Source: Fimenecus sp045595185 (GTDB lineage: Bacteria > Bacillota > Clostridia > Oscillospirales > Acutalibacteraceae). From it: 64,000 nucleotides of DNA. The number at the start of each line of letters is the position of its first letter. Positions within the stretch are counted from its first letter, which is position 1. This document shows positions 51,949-59,562 of the stretch, piece after piece. The position numbers and the translations under genes are program-made. The stretch lies in NCBI GenBank assembly GCA_045595185.1, contig JAZNZX010000056.1:1-64000 (forward strand), read 5' to 3'. Below the pieces are notes generated by a model that was not told the origin of the DNA, ran no database searches, and was given only the letters and a program-made list of their open reading frames with translations.

Positions 51949-52484
51949 TATTTGAGTTCAATTATAAGTATTTTATCTGATGTTAACGATGTTTTTGCTA
52001 AAATTATATCTTGAATCTTTGTTACAGTTTTATCATTAACTGATTTTTCAGGCATAACAACCTCAATGCTATCCAAACTATAAGTAACAATACATTCTTC
52101 CTTTAATTGTGCTTTAATTAAATTTTCAATGTCTGTCTCAGTTTTAATCTGGTCAGAAATGTTTAATAACTTTTCTTTTGCCGAGGCAACCATATCTTTA
52201 TCAGAATTTTTGTCAGCAATTATTTCTTCAAGATGTTTTATTGCGTTATCATGTGCTTTTATTCTATTAAGCTTAGCATTTGAAAAATATTCTTCACTAC
52301 CTTCAAGAACATTATCTGAATTAACGAGCTGTGCATCCCCAAGATTATGAGTTTTTGTAACATCAGGTTCTTGTACATCAGAATATTGATTTGTGTAATA
52401 CCAATTTACATAAATTGATAATCCAAATGCAATTATAAGAGATAAACTCAATAATTGCTTTTTGCCGATAATTCTGCTTTTCAT
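51948..52484 (-). CDS. spoIIIAH: Stage III sporulation protein AH
   Basis: Mother-cell membrane protein (178 aa) that pairs with forespore SpoIIQ across the septum. One N-terminal membrane segment (about 9-28) precedes an extracellular domain ending TKIQDIILAKTSLTSDKILIIEL, the ring-building YscJ-like fold of the family. It is last in the spoIIIA operon. Length is similar to other clostridial SpoIIIAH-like proteins. Confidence 0.88.
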   Translation of the reverse strand: MKSRIIGKKQLLSLSLIIAFGLSIYVNWYYTNQYSDVQEPDVTKTHNLGDAQLVNSDNVLEGSEEYFSNAKLNRIKAHDNAIKHLEEIIADKNSDKDMVASAKEKLLNISDQIKTETDIENLIKAQLKEECIVTYSLDSIEVVMPEKSVNDKTVTKIQDIILAKTSLTSDKILIIELK

Positions 52485-52489
52485 ATTAT

Positions 52490-53035
52490 TTATTCCTCCG
52501 AATATGATAATTTTGAAATAGATATGTTTGAAGTGCTTATATCAAGTAATGCTTCAATAGTTGAATATATCTGTTGTTGAACTTTAGTATTATCGCCACC
52601 TTCACAAGAAACAGCAACTCCTCTTATTTTTGGTTCTATGGTCTTAATAAGCAAACCTACATCATTATTGTTATTTTCAATGATTACATAGTCTTTTTCA
52701 ACCGTTGAATCATCGCTGTTTGTGTTATTTTTTCTTACATCCTTATCATCAGTAGCATATATATATTCTTTGGTTTCAGATAGTGTGATAATCACTTCTG
52801 TTTTACCTGCACCATCAATTTTTTCAATAAATGATTTAATTTTTGTTTCTAAATAAATACAATATTCTTCGTCTGAATCTACACTTTCAATTTTTTCTTC
52901 TGTGTCATCAAAAGAAGATAGTTCTGAAATGAATATCATAACTATTAAAAAAAGTCCTGCAATGAAAATAATTATCGTGTTTTTATCGAAATTCAATTTT
53001 TTGATTTTTTCACTAAAATCAAGAATGTTCTTCAA
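52490..53035 (-). CDS. spoIIIAG: Stage III sporulation protein AG
   Basis: Component of the feeding-tube complex (181 aa). One N-terminal membrane segment (about 20-38) and an extracellular ring-building domain with GAGKTEVIITL and EPKIRGVAVSCEGGDN, both conserved in the family. Asp/Asn-rich insertion in the middle (KNNTNSDDSTVEKDY). Its ATG overlaps the spoIIIAF stop. Confidence 0.9.
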   Translation of the reverse strand: MKNILDFSEKIKKLNFDKNTIIIFIAGLFLIVMIFISELSSFDDTEEKIESVDSDEEYCIYLETKIKSFIEKIDGAGKTEVIITLSETKEYIYATDDKDVRKNNTNSDDSTVEKDYVIIENNNNDVGLLIKTIEPKIRGVAVSCEGGDNTKVQQQIYSTIEALLDISTSNISISKLSYSEE

Positions 53036-53466
53036 ACAACTTCCACCTCAAAATTCAGTTGATTTTCTAAAACAGATTTTATTTCATTAGCTCGTTCAGG
53101 AGAATCAATTTCAACAATTATTTCATTAATAGTGTATTCGTTTTTATCATCAAGATATGAGTCAATATCAACAGAAATAACAGAAACATAGTTTTCATTA
53201 CAAACTTTTTTTATTGATTCAACAACTACCATTTCATATCCGTCAAGATATATTTCATCTTCTTTTTCTTCAACTACAAAATTCAATGATAAATCATTAA
53301 TTTCGGTAATATTACTCAAAGGTATTACAGAATAAAAAAATATAAATACTGACAAGAATACATTAACAGATTTTTCAAGTCGTGAACCCGATATTATCAA
53401 TCTGAAAATAGATGTTATTACAATAGCACCACAAAAAGAAAAAGCCCATACTTTTAAATTATCCAT
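53032..53466 (-). CDS. spoIIIAF: Stage III sporulation protein AF
   Basis: A 144-aa protein with two N-terminal membrane segments (about 5-55) and a C-terminal domain with repeated acidic strands ending IVEIDSPERANEIKSVLENQLNFEVEVV. Position between spoIIIAE and spoIIIAG and the topology support the assignment more than any motif. ATG 53466 overlaps the spoIIIAE stop by 8 bp. Confidence 0.82.
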   Translation of the reverse strand: MDNLKVWAFSFCGAIVITSIFRLIISGSRLEKSVNVFLSVFIFFYSVIPLSNITEINDLSLNFVVEEKEDEIYLDGYEMVVVESIKKVCNENYVSVISVDIDSYLDDKNEYTINEIIVEIDSPERANEIKSVLENQLNFEVEVV

Positions 53467-54556
53467 GATTATTTCCCATAACAATAATTATTCCTGTAGA
53501 TATTATCAAAATGAATGTTACAAAAAATACAATAATGTTTAACAATGAAATTGTTGCTGATAAGCTATCAATAATTTCTGTTATATTGTTTAAATTTAAT
53601 AATGAAGATACTATAGAACATAATTCAAAAAATAAATACCAGATTAAAAGCTCAATTATTACAGGTAAATTTATGATTATTATTACAATAATTATAAAAA
53701 TTCCTAATGAATTCTTCATTATTAAAAAGCTACTGAAAACCGAAGACAACGCATCACCAACACCACCACCTACAATGGGGATAAATGTTCCCGATACAAA
53801 CTTAATTCCTTTTAAAACAAGACTATCAGATGAACTTGCAAGAATACTTTGTGTTGTGAGAAGTCCTGTAAAAATTGTAGAGAATAATGAAAGTATTATT
53901 GTTATTATCTTTCGTATCGTTTTAATCAATTTAATCTGATATTCTTCTGTAGAAAAAATTGAAATCAAGTTCATTGAAAACACTATGCTGATTAGTGGCA
54001 CAAAAAACTTATCTGATACTACTGCAATAATATTTGAGAAAAATATTGTAAATGAATTATATGTAAGAGCCAATGCCGGTGATTTTGATGCGACAATGTA
54101 TGCAGTCATAACAGGAAGATACACATTGATAAAAATAGTTGTATTTTTTATAACAGTAGCTGCATCGGTTAACAATTTGCTTACAGGGGTCATAATGAAA
54201 GACATTATAATAAGAATACATATATAATCAATTATTTTCCCGTATCTGTCATTTTTTTTGAGAAATGATGATGCAATTGCAGATAAAATCAAAATAACAA
54301 ATACAACAACAAACTTATCTTTAAATAATGATATCTTGTTTAAAGCCATATCAAAAACTGATTTAAGCACTCTTGATGGCGACAAATTAAACAAGTTATC
54401 AAAGGAAATTTCATCAATACCAATTTCACTCAAATAATCTTTTGTTTCATTGTCAAGATTATTCCATAATTCATCTGTATCCTCTAATGAATAAGCGTTT
54501 ATTATTGTTATAAACATAAATAAACATACAAATAAACAATATAAATATTTTTTCAT
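53459..54556 (-). CDS. spoIIIAE: Stage III sporulation protein AE
   Basis: Large multi-pass membrane protein of the spoIIIA channel (365 aa). A signal sequence (about 1-22) is followed by an acidic extracellular start (LEDTDELWNNLDNETKDYLSEIGI) and about eight membrane helices. FVSGTFIPIVGGGVGDALSSV is the most conserved family block. ATG 54556 overlaps the spoIIIAD stop by one base. Confidence 0.92.
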   Translation of the reverse strand: MKKYLYCLFVCLFMFITIINAYSLEDTDELWNNLDNETKDYLSEIGIDEISFDNLFNLSPSRVLKSVFDMALNKISLFKDKFVVVFVILILSAIASSFLKKNDRYGKIIDYICILIIMSFIMTPVSKLLTDAATVIKNTTIFINVYLPVMTAYIVASKSPALALTYNSFTIFFSNIIAVVSDKFFVPLISIVFSMNLISIFSTEEYQIKLIKTIRKIITIILSLFSTIFTGLLTTQSILASSSDSLVLKGIKFVSGTFIPIVGGGVGDALSSVFSSFLIMKNSLGIFIIIVIIIINLPVIIELLIWYLFFELCSIVSSLLNLNNITEIIDSLSATISLLNIIVFFVTFILIISTGIIIVMGNNHG

Positions 54557-54945
54557 TATTCTATCAATTTTAAACAAAATGCAATTATACCGTTAAGTAC
54601 AGGAAATGATAACAATAATATAATTATTTTCGAAAATACTATTACAATATTAGCCATTGCTGTTTCACCATTATCCGTCAAAGTATCCGAAACAAAATCT
54701 GTCATAATTGCAATACCTGTTATTTTAATCAGTAATGAAATGTGTGATGACTCAATATTGAATAAATTAAATATTTCAAAAGAAGACTCAATAAAGCTTT
54801 CAATATAATCAATAATTAAAAATATAATTACAATTATTGTAAAGACTCGCAACAGAAAAACATATTCAGGTCGATAATTTTTAAGAAATACAGACATTAC
54901 AATAAACAACAATGATATTCCTGCAATTTTAAAAAGAAAGCTCAT
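54556..54945 (-). CDS. spoIIIAD: Stage III sporulation protein AD
   Basis: A 129-aa membrane protein with about four helices. The N-terminal LFKIAGISLLFIVMSVFLKNYRPEYVFLL and the central ITGIAIMTDFVSDTLTDNGETAMA match the family. The N-terminal block resembles SpoIIIAC encoded just upstream, consistent with their relatedness. The start overlaps the spoIIIAC stop by 4 bp. Confidence 0.92.
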   Translation of the reverse strand: MSFLFKIAGISLLFIVMSVFLKNYRPEYVFLLRVFTIIVIIFLIIDYIESFIESSFEIFNLFNIESSHISLLIKITGIAIMTDFVSDTLTDNGETAMANIVIVFSKIIILLLSFPVLNGIIAFCLKLIE

Positions 54946-55136
54946 ATATTAAGTACAGAATTCAACTCATCAATCACAGTAACTAAATGAGGAATTATCA
55001 TTATCACAATAAATATAATTCCTGTTAAAACTATAAGAGTCCCGATTTCCTCTCGTCCTGCTCTTGAAAGAATCTGTTGCATTATCACGACAATTATGCC
55101 TATTCCTGCGATTTTAAAAAGAAATGATATATCCAT
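54942..55136 (-). CDS. spoIIIAC: Stage III sporulation protein AC
   Basis: A 64-aa protein with two membrane helices: FLFKIAGIGIIVVIMQQILSRAGREEIG, then a second hydrophobic stretch ending in HLVTVIDELN. This is the standard SpoIIIAC profile. ATG 55136 follows GTGGTG and comes 9 bp after the spoIIIAB stop. Confidence 0.93.
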   Translation of the reverse strand: MDISFLFKIAGIGIIVVIMQQILSRAGREEIGTLIVLTGIIFIVIMIIPHLVTVIDELNSVLNI

Positions 55137-55145
55137 TTTCACCAC

Positions 55146-55655
55146 TTATAACAATAAAAATACTATTAAAAATCCAATGCCCATTATCATAACGCTCATA
55201 CTTTTACTCTGCTTTAATTCATTTTTTTCTATATTTTCAAGCCTTTTTTTAAATAATTCTTTATATGTTTTACAATTAGTAATTTGACCGTTCAAATCTG
55301 ATTTTCCTAAAGCAGAAAAGAAATTTAATAAATTATTTTTATCATCTTTTTTTAAATATCTGCTTTTATTTATCAAAACAACATTTTCATCACTTAATAT
55401 ATATTTACTAATACCTGATTCCATATTATCAGATATTGAATTTATGAATGTTAATAAATTGTATGTATGGTTTTCTGAAAGTGTCTTAAATATATTTTGT
55501 ATTGTCAAACCATTAAATGATAATAAAATTTCAATATTTTCTATCATTAAAATACATTGATTAATAGCTTTTGCGTAACAATTACATTGCTTTATATAAC
55601 TTATTGTCGCAAAAAAGCTTGTTGCAATTACTATTAGAATTATAAATGATTTCAT
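55146..55655 (-). CDS. spoIIIAB: Stage III sporulation protein AB
   Basis: A 169-aa protein with an N-terminal membrane segment, a helical extracytoplasmic or lumenal domain and a C-terminal membrane segment (MSVMIMGIGFLIVFLLL). The ELLFKKRLENIEKNEL-type helix before it is typical. ATG 55655 is chosen because GAGGA lies just upstream; it sits inside spoIIIAA, giving an overlap of 74 bp. Confidence 0.85.
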   Translation of the reverse strand: MKSFIILIVIATSFFATISYIKQCNCYAKAINQCILMIENIEILLSFNGLTIQNIFKTLSENHTYNLLTFINSISDNMESGISKYILSDENVVLINKSRYLKKDDKNNLLNFFSALGKSDLNGQITNCKTYKELFKKRLENIEKNELKQSKSMSVMIMGIGFLIVFLLL

Positions 55656-56598
55656 CTGAATCCTCATCAATTTTCACAATAAAATCTATTTGTCCAGGTG
55701 TAAAACTGTTTTTTAAAAATGCAATATAATCAACACAAGCATTATCCACAAGATGTTTATATATTTTTTTACTTTTTAGTTCTTTAAAATCTTTTGCATG
55801 AACTGTAAATACAAATGAAACACCACAATTCATTGCATTTATTACCGTTTCAATTTCATTTTCACTGACCTCATCACAAATAATAATTTCAGGTGATAAT
55901 GTTCTTACAGCCATTGAAATTCCTATTGATTTCGGAAAACCTGAAAGAACATCTGTATTTGAACCAATTATATTTAAATCTTTTGTTGATGAAGCTATTT
56001 CCTTTCTTTCATCTATTACACAAATTTTATAAAAATAACCGTTTATTCCCGACGAAAGCTGAAACGTCAAATCTTTAATGACAGTTGTTTTCCCCGATGA
56101 TGGAGGTCCTGCTATTAACAAATTGTATTTATCATTTTTAAAGATATTGCTTATAAGAACAGTGCTGATATTATGAATATTTCGGGGCATTCGGATGTTT
56201 ATTCCGTCAATATCCCGTATTCCTTTAACTTTATTTTTATCAAAAACCGCTGTTCCTGTTATACCTACTCTTGCACCAATTGAGAGTGTTATATAACCGT
56301 TTAAAATATCCTCATAATGACTGTGTATTGAATAATCGCACATTTTATTAAATGTTTGTGATATATCATATTCTGTTGGAATTACACAATTCAAAGAATA
56401 AATAGAGCTAATTTTTCCGTTCGATGTTAAAAATTGTGAACCAGTGTCCGTTACAATCACAACAGGTCTGCTTTGACGAATTCTAATCTCCTGAATACGC
56501 AAAATAACATCTTCATTCAACTTGCATAGACAATTTTGAATTTGAGGAGAAACATAAGAAATAATATATTTAAAATCTTCAATAAATTTTTTATTCAT
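55582..56598 (-). CDS. spoIIIAA: Stage III sporulation protein AA (secretion ATPase-like)
   Basis: ATPase of the SpoIIIA-SpoIIQ channel (338 aa). Walker A is LLIAGPPSSGKTTVIKDL, and RTLSPEIIICDEVSENE is the Walker B block. The N-terminal region has the R64-like LRIQEIRIRQSRPVVIV segment. ATG 56598 follows GAGGTGAT. First gene of spoIIIA, expressed in the mother cell in known systems. The C-terminus extends well into spoIIIAB. Confidence 0.94.
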   Translation of the reverse strand: MNKKFIEDFKYIISYVSPQIQNCLCKLNEDVILRIQEIRIRQSRPVVIVTDTGSQFLTSNGKISSIYSLNCVIPTEYDISQTFNKMCDYSIHSHYEDILNGYITLSIGARVGITGTAVFDKNKVKGIRDIDGINIRMPRNIHNISTVLISNIFKNDKYNLLIAGPPSSGKTTVIKDLTFQLSSGINGYFYKICVIDERKEIASSTKDLNIIGSNTDVLSGFPKSIGISMAVRTLSPEIIICDEVSENEIETVINAMNCGVSFVFTVHAKDFKELKSKKIYKHLVDNACVDYIAFLKNSFTPGQIDFIVKIDEDSDEIIYNSNSNCNKLFCDNKLYKAM

Positions 56599-56614
56599 GT
56601 AATCACCTCGTTTT

Positions 56615-56643
56615 AAACTATGATTACTTGTCCTCAATTATTC
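56615..56643 (-). promoter_or_regulatory. Sigma-E-like promoter of spoIIIA
   Basis: On the minus strand GAATAATT (plus 56636-56643) and CATAGTTT (plus 56615-56622), 13 bp apart, resemble the mother-cell sigma-E consensus. The match is partial, but sigma-E control of spoIIIA is established in Bacillus. Confidence 0.4.
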
Positions 56644-56653
56644 CAAAATATTA

Positions 56654-56682
56654 TTGAAAAGCATATATGCGTATGATATAAT
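56654..56682 (+). promoter_or_regulatory. Sigma-A promoter of the YfhO-family gene
   Basis: TTGAAA (56654-56659) and TATAAT (56677-56682), 17 bp apart, with the palindrome GCATATATGC (56661-56670) in the spacer. It diverges from the spoIIIA promoter. Confidence 0.75.
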
Positions 56683-56711
56683 TTATAAAAATAAATTTGT
56701 AGGGTGAAACA

Positions 56712-59510
56712 ATGAAATCAAAAATCAATTCTTTTTTTAAAAATAACAAATATATACTTTTGTCAGGTGCTTCAGCACTTTTTATTATTTTAATTGTATA
56801 TTTTTGTTATTCAATAATTCCTTTTGGAGATAAAACAATATATCGTATGGATTTGTATCATCAATACGGTCCTCTTTTTTCTGAATTGTACGACAGAATA
56901 ACAAGTGGTGAATCACTTCTTTATTCATGGAACTCAGGACTCGGCAGTTCATTTATAGGTAATTTCTTTAACTATTTATCCAGTCCGTTCTCGTTTATTG
57001 TGCTTTTATTTGGCCATGAAAACACTTTTGAGGCTGTTGCTGCAATGATTGCAATTAAGGCTGTTTTAAGTTCAATGGCATTATCGTATTATATAAAAAA
57101 ATCATTAAAAAGTGATGGTCCGCAGCTTATTGCTTTTGGTATTTTGTATGCTTTCAGTGCTTATTTTATCGCATATTACTGGAATGTAATGTGGATAGAT
57201 TCAATGTATCTTTTACCTCTTATTGCATTAGGAATTGAAAAAATTATAAATGAAGGTAAATGTGTAAACTATATAGTATTTCTGTCATTAGCTATATACA
57301 CAAACTACTATATAGGCTTTATGCTCTGTATTTTTTCTTGCTTGTATTTTATATATTATTATTTCTGTTCATACAACGATATTCAGGAAAAACAGGCACT
57401 ACTTAATTCAAGAAATATCAAATCAGGACTTTTGGGTAATTCGTTTTTCCTTCATAGTGGCATAAGATTTGCATTTTCGTCGTTATCAGTCGGAATAATT
57501 TTATTATTTATGCTTGTGCCTGTTGCATATGTTCTAAATTCGTCTTCTGCCACTTCGGGCACAGCACCGACAGAAATGAATTTTTACTACGATATTTTTG
57601 ATTTCCTTGCAAATCACTTAGCAAGTCTTGAACCGACTATTCGTAGTAGTGGCGAAGATGTATTGCCAAATGTATATTGCGGTATATTGACTGTAATTCT
57701 TGTTTCACTTTATATTTTCTCTGATAAAATTCGTTCTGTTGAAAAAGTTGCTACTGTACTTTTGCTTTCAGTTTTTTATTTTAGCTTTAATATTAACTTT
57801 TTGAATTACCTTTGGCACGGATTACATTTCCCGAATGACTTGCCGTATCGTCAGTCATTTATGTATTCATTTATATTGATAATAATTGCATATAAGGCAT
57901 TTAAAAACATTGACGGATTTAATAAAAAACAAATTATTGCATCAGGAACCGGTATTTTATTCTACATTGTATTGACACAAAAAATTGAATCTAAAAATGT
58001 AACGGATTCAACAATATTTGTTTCTATTGCCTTTGTTATTGCTTATGTTATTATACTTGGTTTAATTAAAAGTAAAAAAAGTCAGGCACTTTCCCTTTCT
58101 GTTGTTCTCTCCTGCGTTGTTATTTCCGAATCAATAATTGCAAGTACACAACACTATGTTGCAAATCAGACTAAAACATCTTTTACAGAAGATTATGATG
58201 CATACAAGGAAATTCAAGCAGTTATTGATGAAAATGACGATAGTTTATTCTATCGTTCAGAATTAACTGATTTAAGAACAAGAATGGACCCATGCTGGTA
58301 TGACTACAATGGTGTATCAGTTTTCTCATCAATGGCATATGAAAAAGTAGCAAATTTACAAAAAGACATCGGATTATACGGTAATCAGATTAACAGCTAC
58401 ACATATAATCCGCAGACACCAATTTATAATTCAATGTTCGGAATTAAATATATTTATGACAGAAACAACTTAATAAGTGAAGGCACATATTATGACCTTG
58501 TTGACTCCAATTCAACATATTCCGTATATGAAAACAGATATTCGTTAAATATTGCTTATCCTGTTTCAGATAATATATTTGATTGGGATACTTCCTCATA
58601 CTCAAATCCTGTTGATGCACAAGAAATATTCTTTGACTATGCAACAGGTGTAGAAGGTCTTTACAACAGAACTAAAGACTATGAATTTGAATATATTAAC
58701 ATTTATGAATTGGATGATAATGACAAATTATTTGATAATTTTAATTTGTATAAAATAAATGATACTGAAGATTCATCAGCCGTCATCAACCTTACAACAA
58801 GCTCTGATAGTCATATGTATATTTATTTATATTCAAGAAATCTTGACCACGTAACAGTATCATCTTCGGTCATAAACACATCAATGAATGTCAATGATGG
58901 CTATATACTTGATTTGGGATATTATAATGCAGGTGAAATAATCCGAATTGAAATGCCGTTAAAACAAGACGCTTCATATGCTAATTTTGATTTTGTCGCA
59001 TTTACAATAAACGAAGATAAATTTATTGAGGGATATAATAAATTACAGTCAGGTCAAATGGAATATACGAAATTTACTGATACTGAAATAGAAGGTATTT
59101 TTGTAGCGGAAGAAAACGAGATATTATTCACTTCAATTCCTTATGACGAAGGTTGGAGCGTATATATCGACGGTAAAGAGGTCAGTGAAGAAAATATTAT
59201 AAGAATTTCAGATGCACTTCTCGGTATAAAGGTTTCATCGGGTGAACACAATATTTTATTAAAATATTCAATTCCGGGATTAAAGATAGCTTCCATAATT
59301 TCATTGGTGTTTGTCATATCCCTTATAATTCTTTATATTCTTAAAACTAAAAAAATATTTATCTTTAAAAAATCAAAAAAGAACATTTGGGAAAATGCAG
59401 AAAATAATGAAGATTTAATTATCGTTCACGACACTGAAACAGTAGAAACAATTACTTCAAACGATGAACCCGAAATTTCAACGAATAATGAAAATGATAT
59501 AATTGAATAA
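56712..59510 (+). CDS. YfhO-family polytopic membrane protein
   Basis: A 932-aa membrane protein of the YfhO type. The first helix is at about 14-35, then MDLYHQYGPLFSELYDRI, the family acidic loop. About twelve more helices extend to near residue 480. A large extracytoplasmic domain (about 490-850) and a final helix (about 855-875) follow, with an acidic cytoplasmic tail. YfhO relatives are linked to glycosylation of lipoteichoic acid or other envelope polymers by GT-C-like transferases, but the substrate here is unknown. It is a single-gene unit closed by a terminator. Confidence 0.85.
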   Translation: MKSKINSFFKNNKYILLSGASALFIILIVYFCYSIIPFGDKTIYRMDLYHQYGPLFSELYDRITSGESLLYSWNSGLGSSFIGNFFNYLSSPFSFIVLLFGHENTFEAVAAMIAIKAVLSSMALSYYIKKSLKSDGPQLIAFGILYAFSAYFIAYYWNVMWIDSMYLLPLIALGIEKIINEGKCVNYIVFLSLAIYTNYYIGFMLCIFSCLYFIYYYFCSYNDIQEKQALLNSRNIKSGLLGNSFFLHSGIRFAFSSLSVGIILLFMLVPVAYVLNSSSATSGTAPTEMNFYYDIFDFLANHLASLEPTIRSSGEDVLPNVYCGILTVILVSLYIFSDKIRSVEKVATVLLLSVFYFSFNINFLNYLWHGLHFPNDLPYRQSFMYSFILIIIAYKAFKNIDGFNKKQIIASGTGILFYIVLTQKIESKNVTDSTIFVSIAFVIAYVIILGLIKSKKSQALSLSVVLSCVVISESIIASTQHYVANQTKTSFTEDYDAYKEIQAVIDENDDSLFYRSELTDLRTRMDPCWYDYNGVSVFSSMAYEKVANLQKDIGLYGNQINSYTYNPQTPIYNSMFGIKYIYDRNNLISEGTYYDLVDSNSTYSVYENRYSLNIAYPVSDNIFDWDTSSYSNPVDAQEIFFDYATGVEGLYNRTKDYEFEYINIYELDDNDKLFDNFNLYKINDTEDSSAVINLTTSSDSHMYIYLYSRNLDHVTVSSSVINTSMNVNDGYILDLGYYNAGEIIRIEMPLKQDASYANFDFVAFTINEDKFIEGYNKLQSGQMEYTKFTDTEIEGIFVAEENEILFTSIPYDEGWSVYIDGKEVSEENIIRISDALLGIKVSSGEHNILLKYSIPGLKIASIISLVFVISLIILYILKTKKIFIFKKSKKNIWENAENNEDLIIVHDTETVETITSNDEPEISTNNENDIIE

Positions 59511-59515
59511 AAATT

Positions 59516-59562
59516 GCAGGATAGTTACTGAATTTACAATAACTATCCTGCTTTCTTTTATA
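59516..59562. terminator. Bidirectional terminator between the YfhO gene and uvrA
   Basis: A perfect 12-bp stem, GCAGGATAGTTA (59516-59527) with TAACTATCCTGC (59540-59551), followed by TTTCTTTTA on the plus strand. On the minus strand TTTTTAT follows, so it can serve the convergent uvrA. Confidence 0.9.
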
